From: Cornus controversa
Taxonomy: Eukaryota > Streptophyta > Magnoliopsida > Cornales > Cornaceae
Direction of reading: 5' to 3'
DNA length: 64,000 nucleotides
Assembly (NCBI GenBank): GCA_026545225.1
Contig: CM048847.1
Coordinates: forward strand, 11,712,501 to 11,776,500
In this document: one piece after another, positions 57,349 to 64,000 of the stretch
Layout: each line of letters begins with the position of its first letter
How positions within the stretch are numbered: the stretch's first letter is position 1
Program-made: the position numbers and the translations under genes
Notes under the pieces: model-generated
What the model was told of the DNA's origin: nothing
Database searches by the model: none
The model's input: the letters and a program-made list of their open reading frames with translations, nothing else

Positions 57349-58860
57349 ATGCAAGGTCGTCATTCTGTAGCTGATCCTTTGATACCTCTTGATCCTGAGC
57401 CTGAACGTACTCTTAGACAACAGAGGAACATCCCTGTTGATACCATTGTGCAAGAGGAAGAATTAATTGAAGACATGGCAGAAGAGAGGAATAATAACCT
57501 TGTTCCTAATGCTGATGGAGAAAGAGTTAGATTGCTTAGGGACTACTATGTTCCTGAGACATATACCTCACCAGCAGGTTTTCAATTGTCCAATGTCACA
57601 GCACAAAATTATGAGATCAAGTCTAGCATTATTCAGATGCTACCATCTTATTTTGGGCTGACTCAAAAAGACCCTTACAAGCATCTAGATGAATTCATTG
57701 AAGTGTGCTCAACTACCCAAAATTCATAACTTCTCTGAAGATGCTTTCAGAATGAGACTTTTTCCATTCTTCCTGAAAGACAAAGCAAAGTATTGGTTCA
57801 ATTCTCTACCGGTAGGTTCTATCACGACTTGGACTCAGATGCAACATGAGTTTCTCAAGAAGTATTTTTCGATAGGGAAGACTAATTAGTTCAAATGTGC
57901 TATGACTGGTTTCTCCCAACATGAGGGGGAATAATTTTATGAGACATGGGAAAGATTCAAGGACCTTCTCAGGAAGTGTCCCCATCATCAAGTTCCTAAG
58001 TGGCAACTAGTGCAGAATTTTCATGAAGGGCTCACAGAAGACAACAGACAGATGGTTGATGCATCTTGTGGAGGTACTTTTATATTGAAGAGTGAAGAAG
58101 AGGCATGGACCTTATTTGAAAATCTTAGTGACAACTCTCTATAACATATGTCCTCTACTCGTTCTAGCAGACCTGCCACTACAAGGAAGACTGATGGGAT
58201 TTTTGAGGTTGGTGCTTTAGAAGTTATGCCAACTGACATTGATTTAATTGCACAGAAGGTAGCAGCAATTATGGCTGCCAATCAAACTCCTTCTACTTCA
58301 AATTCTTCATTGCTAGGCCCATGTGAATTTTGCTCTAGTCCTATGCATAATGTGAGCAATTGTCCTTCAATGGGGCAATTTTCTGATGTTCAACATGAGC
58401 AAGTCCAAGCTACATTCACTGGACCAATGAATCCTCCACGAGGTAATACTTACAATCCTACATAGAGGAATCATCCTAGTTTTTCTTAAAGTAATCAAGG
58501 GGCAGTAATGCAACCATCATATCAACCTAGGAGTTTTGTACCTCAACAGCAATATCAAACACAAAGTCCTATGGCCCAAAGAATTTCTGCTATTGAAGAC
58601 AAGCTGACACTTACCTTGTCCAAATTTGATAAACTTGATTCTCTTATAGAGACAGTGCAGGCTACTACAACAACAGTACAATCTACAATTTAGCTAGTGC
58701 ACTCGCATTCTCAATCCATTGCCAAACTGGAATCCTAGTTTGGACAGCTTGCTACTTCATTGAGTAGAAGAGAAGAAGGGAAGCTCCCTAGTCAACCAAT
58801 TGCTAATCCAAGAGGGATGAAGCTTCCACAAGCAACCCACACCATGAGCAAGTTCAAGCC
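57349..58860 (+). pseudogene. Athila H gag, broken
   Basis: Starts MQGRHSVADPLIPLDPEPER. Gag text includes YEIKSSIIQMLPSYFGLTQ, DPYKHLDEFIEVC, EFLKKYFSIGKT and FENLSDNSL. A knuckle CEFCSSPMHNVSNC lies near 58320-58365, and a coiled-coil piece SAIEDKLTLTLSKFDKLDSLIE near 58590-58650. Confidence 0.85.
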
Positions 58861-58869
58861 ATTACTACT

Positions 58870-59715
58870 TTGAGGAGTGGGAAAATAATTAACAATAAAG
58901 TGGGTGAGAAGAAAGAAGAAGAAAAAGTGACCACAAGTCCAAGTGCTGAAATTCCTTATGAGCCCAAGGCTCCTTTCCCACAACGTTTCCTTGAAGCATC
59001 CAAATTGGGGAAGCAAGGGGACAAACTGCATGACATGATGGAGGTGTTTCGACAAGTGAAGATTAATTTGCCACTCCTTGATGCCATCAAACAAATTCCT
59101 CCTTATGCTAAATTTTTGAAGGACTTGTGCACTCAGAAAAGGCGTTCTAAAAGTCATGTGCCAAAGAAGGTGATGCTGCCACAACAAGTGAGTTCTATAA
59201 TTCAGCAGTGTACTCCTCCCAAGTACAAATATCCTAATGCCCCAACTATCTCATGCATCATTAGGGAGCACCATGTGGATGAAGCTCTTCTTGATTTGGG
59301 TGCAAGTGTGAATTTGCTACCCTATTCAGTCTACTTACAATTGGGCTTGGGAGAATTGAAGCCTACCTCGGTGGTATTACAATTTACAGACAGATCAACA
59401 AAGCAACCCCGGGGAATCATAGAAGATGTGCTCATTAAAGTGGACAAGTTCTACTTTCCTGTTGATTTCATTGTACTTGACACTGAGCTGGTTCATAATC
59501 CGAAAAGGCACATTCCAGTGATCCTTAGTCGACCTTTCTTAGCTACAGCTGATGCTTGCATAAATTGTAGGTGGGGGATCATGGATATTTCATTTGGCAA
59601 CATGAAGGTTAAGCTTAATATTTTCAATGCTGTTGAGAATCCTCCAGATCAGACAGATGTTTTCTTCATAGATTTTGTGGATGTGTCTGAATCTACAGCT
59701 GAAATAAAGGTGTAA
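58870..59715 (+). pseudogene. Athila H aspartic protease region
   Basis: A 281-codon frame contains KQGDKLHDMMEVFRQVKINLPLLDAI, then EALLDLGASVNLLPYSVYLQLGLGELKPT, the retroviral-type aspartic protease with DLGAS at the active site, and IIEDVLIKVDKFYFPVDFIVLDTE. It is homologous to residues about 600-800 of the Athila A gag-protease frame. Confidence 0.85.
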
Positions 59716-59829
59716 GAAAAATAGAAGAAAAAGAAGGTGTTTGAAGATCAATTTTCTACCATAGTGGTAAATTTTGTATCCACTACACCTTCCAAAACAT
59801 TTTAGAGTGAGCAATTGTTTGGAGTATCC

Positions 59830-61140
59830 GACAACTCCACACCATAGTATGCAGATATTGTGAATTATTTAGCCACGGGAAAAGTGCCAAGAGACTGGAC
59901 CAAGCGAGAACGTAATAGATTCTTCTCTAAAGTTCATCATTACTTTTGGGAGGATCCAGAGTTATTTAAATATTGTCCAGATCAGATTATTCAATGATGT
60001 ATCCCAGACCATGAGTTTCAAGATATTCTCAGGTTCTGCCACTCATTGGCATGTGGAGGCCACTTCAGTGCAAGGAAGACAGCAGCAAAGGTACTTCAAT
60101 GTGGATTCTTTTGGCCTTCTCTGTTTCATGATGCATATAATTTTTGTAAAACTTGTGATCGCTGTCAAAGATTAGGTTCAATGTCGAGGTGAGATATGAT
60201 ACCAATGAGCCCCATTCTGGTGGTTAAAATTTTTGATGTTTGGGGAATTGATTTTATGGGACCCTTTCCACCCTCTTTTGGCTACGAGTACATTCTGGTT
60301 GGTGTGGATTATGTCTCCAAATGGGTGGAGGTCATTCCAACTCGAACCAATGATCACAAGGTAGTAATCGAGTTCATGCATGAGAATATTCTTAGTCGAT
60401 TTGGAATTCCTTGAGCCTTGATTAGTGATGGTGGTTCTCATTTTTGCAATAAATTCTTGAGAGGTTTGCTTGCTAAATATTCAGTGACACATAAGGTGGC
60501 AACGCCTTAGCATCCTCAGATAAGTGGGCAAGTAGAGCTGTCCAACCGAGAAATTAAGCATGTTCTCGAAAAGACAATGAGACCGGATAGAAGAGATTGG
60601 TCATTGTGACTGAGTGAGGCACTACGGGTGTATCAGACTCCTTACAAGACTCCTATCGGTATGTCACCATATCAGTTGGTGTATGGGAAGGTATGTTATC
60701 TTCCAGTAGAGATTGAGCACAAGGCACTCTGGGCGATCTAAAAATTCAATTTCGATGCAAAAAGAGCTGGGGAAGAGAGAAAGTTGCAATTGAATGAATT
60801 AGAAGAGTTTAGACGTGATGCTTATGAAAGTTCATAAATTTACAAAGAGAGGACGAAGGCATTTCATGATCGACATATCTCACGGAAGTCCTTCTCTCCG
60901 GGTGATAAAGTATGGCTCTTCAATTCAAAGCTTCGGTTGTTTCCCGAAAAATTGCGTTCAAGGTGGGATGGACCATTTCAGGTGATTTTAGTCTTTCCTC
61001 ATGGTGCTATAAAAATTTGAAGCTTTCGAGATAATACTTTGATGAAAGTAAATGAGCAAAGGTTGAAGCATTGTGTGGAAGGATGGGTGCCAAGAAGAGA
61101 CGTAGAGTCCGTCGACTTGACGGATCCCGTATACCCAATT
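59830..61140 (+). pseudogene. Athila H integrase region, broken
   Basis: The zinc site [17 protein letters not shown] ... CKTCDRCQ, core motifs [17 protein letters not shown] and ALISDGGSHFCNKFL, the stretch [16 protein letters not shown] and the C-terminal [24 protein letters not shown] are all readable. The copy is much more decayed than in Athila A. Confidence 0.85.
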
Positions 61141-61389
61141 TAATCCCTTCGGAGAGTTGATCGTCTCCTACGGACGTTAAATTGTAGGTTTTGTATGTAT
61201 TTCTATCCCTTAATTGCTTTAGTTTCCTTTGATTTTAATTTTTAGTTTTAGTTTTCTTAAGTTTTCTTTCAATTCTAGTTGCATTTTATTATTTTTTTTC
61301 TTTGAGTTTTTGATGTATAAGTTGCTTCCGGAGGATGCCAAGAGGTGTACCGAGGTATTTGGACTTAGGACGGGTAAAAAAACGTGCTC

Positions 61390-61565
61390 TCGATCGACCT
61401 TGGGCAATGGAGACTCAAAAATAACAAGTCCCGGTCGACCTTGGGCGATGGAGGGTGAAACAGGCATCAGCCGGGGGGATCGATCGCCCCCATTTTTTCC
61501 CAAGCTGGGAGGGCAACCAGCTGGGCGACCGATCGCCCAGCCCTAGGGGGATCGATCGCCCCAGC
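61390..61565. repeat. Array of GGGGGATCGATCGCCCC / CGGTCGACCTTGGGCGATGG words in Athila H
   Basis: Five words (ctcgatcgaccttgggcaatgg, cggtcgaccttgggcgatgg, gggggatcgatcgccccc, gggcgaccgatcgcccag, gggggatcgatcgcccca) lie between integrase and the third frame, as in C. Confidence 0.87.
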
Positions 61566-62011
61566 TTGAAAAGGGGCTGGCCGAGAGTTTTATCTATTTA
61601 AAGCCCACCTATCCTCCTTTGTTGCTACTACTTGCATCCTTGACCTCTTTGAGCTCCAATTCAAGTCCTACTTCAACCGAGAAATTATTTTCTTCAATTG
61701 GTGAGTATTAAACAAGTATTCAACCATGATCATCATCAACATCAACATCAAACCGGATCAATAATCACTGGTTCTCAAAGGAAGCTCTCACTTTTTCAAG
61801 TTTTACATCAAAGTAAGTGAAGTTTTTCTTTGATGAAATTTTGCAAATCTTTTTGAGGGCTTTTAAAGACCAAGTTTGGGGGATCAATTTGGTGCATTTA
61901 ATTGTTCAATTTGGGTGGAAAAATTACCGAAAAGAGGAGGTTGAAGGATACAATTTTATTGTGTACGCCAAGTGTTCGGTTTAATTCCTCAACCAAACTT
62001 TTTCTATTTCT
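61566..62011 (+). other. Untranslated spacer before the third frame of Athila H
   Basis: No gene is visible. It contains agtttgggggatcaatttgg near 61875. Confidence 0.6.
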
Positions 62012-63235
62012 ATGGTACCAAAGAGAGCAAGTCACCAAGGTGCTTCAAGTTCACGTAATCCTCGCCGAGTGAGGCATGATCCAAAAACTGGTTCTTCGAG
62101 ATCTCGTCGAAAAGGTATTCATGAGAGATGGCATCCAAGGGCTTTGAACTATGAAACCACGTTTGACATCGCCAAACTCTATGGTATGTTTCCCGAGACA
62201 CGATGGGGGATTTTTGACATCCGTCGTCATCGGTCGGCATCAATTTTTGTTCCACTCTCTTCTACTATCTACCCAATGCTTGTCAAGGTATTTTATCAGA
62301 ACTTAATGCGGAAACCTGATGAGCGGGATATGCTTATTTCTTCAGGAAATGGAACAGTATTTTAGGTGGATATGTCATCCATTGCTATTGCCATTGGTTG
62401 TCCTCATGAGTGCCCAGATGATTTGACTCATATATATACTCCTCTACCCGACGATTTGTCAATGGGTAATTTGGTTGCACGTTTGTGTGCTAATCAATTT
62501 TCCAGGCTGAAAAGGAATGCAACTTCCAAGTCTTCTATGCCAAATCACTTATGGTTCCTTGATGCTGTTCTACTCAAGAATATATGTCCAATTGGACATA
62601 AAACCGAGAGACGTCAAAAGTTCCTCAAAGCTTTATATGCCATACATTTTGGGCATTGGTTGTCATTCCCACAGATTGTTTGGGGCCAGATGGAAAAGTT
62701 CTATTCCAAGGTTGTGGCCAAGGCACCGGACAGTGCAAGTGACTAGGAGTTTCCATTCCCTACTATCATTCATCAGCTGCTTATTGCACAGGGGTATGCA
62801 GTCCATGAGGACGAGCTTGCCTTTCCACATGATATTCATTATGGCTCGCATGACTAGAATTTGAGCTGATCTCATATGCACCAGAGAGTCATAGCAGCGC
62901 CTAATGAAGTGTCTCGGTTGGCCCAGGGAGGAGAACATATAGCTATACCACCACCGGTGGAAGATCCAGAGGAGATGGAAGCAGAGGAAGAGGAGGTGCA
63001 TGCATAAGCTGGTGGCTATGATTATCAGTATTTAGAGGGGCAGATTGTTGGGTTGATAGCCCAGTTTGGCACCCTACAGACAGAGGTATCCACACAGTTT
63101 GGAGCAATGAGGACTGAGATGGCGGATCACTTTCGTGAAACTCGCCAAGACCAACTAGAGATGAGGAGGATGTTAGCTGCATTGATGCGCCAGGCAAACT
63201 TGGATCCGGATGCTCAGTCACCACCACATCCTTGA
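62012..63235 (+). pseudogene. Third open frame of Athila H (env-position, plant transposon protein domain), broken
   Basis: Begins MVPKRASHQGASSSRNPRRVR, a basic Ser/Arg-rich start. A folded-looking domain follows with ERWHPRALNYETTFDIAKLYGMFPETRW, VKVFYQNLMRKPDE, ISIAIGCPHECPDD-like text and NHLWFLDAVLLKNICPIGHKTERRQKFLKALYAIHFGHWLSFPQIVWGQM, homologous to the third frame of Athila A. The tail is acidic (EDPEEMEAEEEEV) and then coiled-coil (LIAQFGTLQTEVSTQFGAMRTEMADHFRE ... LEMRRMLAALMRQA). No signal peptide or membrane helix is seen. Downstream of pol, this is the position of the Athila 'env-like' gene. The function is unknown; a DNA- or RNA-binding or assembly role would fit the basic start and coiled coil but is inference only. 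Confidence 0.65.
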
Positions 63236-63239
63236 CAGG

Positions 63240-64000
63240 AAAGTAACTCTCTTTTGTATTTTATTTTATTTTATTCTTATTTTTTATTTTTCTTTTTAGT
63301 TTATTTTTCTTTCTGTAGTTAGATTTTTATTATAAAAAAAATAAAAAATTTATTTTTTTTAGGATTTTTTCTCTTTCATATTTATTTTCACCCATACTAT
63401 TTCACTTGATATTTGGGGTATAGTGGGTTGTTTTGACAAGTTGTAACATCCAAGTTTGGGGGTGTGCTTGCATTGCCTTCATACCTATTGGTGTGCTCTA
63501 TTTTCTTTCCACTACTCCGTATTTCTGGTAACATCGTTCTTACTCTTCTCTATGCTTTGATTGGGTAATACATTGAGGAGAATGTGTAGTTTAAGTTTGG
63601 GCGTGAGGTGATGCCTATTTTTGTGCTTTATTGCATATGGGGGGAAATCTTTGTGAAATTCTTCTTGTGTTAGGATTTTATTTTATTTTATTTTTTCTTA
63701 GTTTATTTATTGTATTTTTTTTGTTTTATTTTTAGATAGAATATTTTGCCATTATTCAAGGGATTAATACCTTATGTAGGTGCTGAACTTGCAATTTTTT
63801 AATATGTTTTAAATTTTTGAAAACTGTGGTTTAAATTAAGTGGTTTTAATCATGGTTTGCAATAACATATTTTGGAGTGATTAGTTTTAGTTTCCTTACA
63901 TGCACAGATGCACTAGCATAGTCTTATTGGGTATAAACTTTGGTTTTGAGTTATTGAGTTGCATATGCTTGATATTAATTAGTATCTCTTGAGACTGAGT
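63240..64000 (+). other. 3' untranslated region of Athila H (runs off the edge)
   Basis: T-rich text matching 23160-23850 of Athila C, with taagtttgggggtgtgc and gtttaagtttgggcgtg phrases. No gene is seen. Confidence 0.7.

Larger units (their letters stand above)
56078..64000 (+). mobile_element. Athila-type Ty3/gypsy retrotransposon H, 5' LTR through 3' region (runs off the right edge)
   Basis: LTR (56078-57203), tRNA-Asp primer site, gag, protease, integrase, word array and third frame occur in Athila order. The subfamily is that of Athila C (LTR start TGATAGGCGTTGAATG in both). No reverse transcriptase or RNase H was seen. It is broken, with well over ten breaks. The 3' LTR lies outside the window, so age and target duplication cannot be read. 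Confidence 0.88.

Overview
The window is from a flowering plant, probably a eudicot, and holds no recognisable intact cellular gene. Plant-type mobile elements cover almost all of it: Ty3/gypsy Athila-type elements with tRNA-Asp primer sites, Ty3/gypsy Tekay/Del-type elements with long LTRs and tRNA-iMet primer sites, a Ty1/copia remnant, CACTA transposons ending CACTACAAGAA and a Mutator-like (MULE) transposase. The DNA is AT-rich with many microsatellites. The nesting resembles pericentromeric heterochromatin. The species cannot be named from the sequence alone.

Layout: 1-5636, right-hand part of a Tekay-type element on the minus strand (gag-pol running off the edge, primer site, 2.9-kb 5' LTR). 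5637-8198, non-coding body and right end of a CACTA element that sits in the 3' internal region of Athila B (8199-10083, plus). 10084-13046, copia remnant (minus). 13047-13530, fragment of a Tekay-like LTR. 13531-18680, MULE territory: a 184-bp higher-order tandem repeat, a decayed MuDR-type transposase, repeated tail exons and an antisense GRF zinc-finger gene. 18686-27726, Athila C (plus), with a 5-bp target duplication and three LTR copies. 27791-32278, Tekay-type element F (minus), whose 3' LTR holds Athila-type solo LTR E. From 32279, LTR of Tekay-type element G (plus), split by a 22-kb CACTA locus (33380-55749) that itself holds the young, nearly complete Athila A (38483-51349, minus). 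From 56078, Athila H (plus) cuts G and runs past the window end.

Relative order from the nesting: F before G; G before the CACTA element; CACTA before Athila A (LTRs about 1% different by eye). G also came before H. Athila C (LTRs about 4% different by eye) is older than A.

The most unusual signal is a set of short near-palindromic words (for example ATCTCGATTGATCGAGAT, GGGGGATCGATCGCCC, TTTCGCACAATCGAGAT) clustered at fixed places in several retroelement families. One cluster shares not only its words but also a spacer text between a Tekay-type LTR and the interior of Athila A, which points to a module moving between lineages. A second signal is a conserved non-coding block with a compensating hairpin near the 3' end of three Athila subfamilies.
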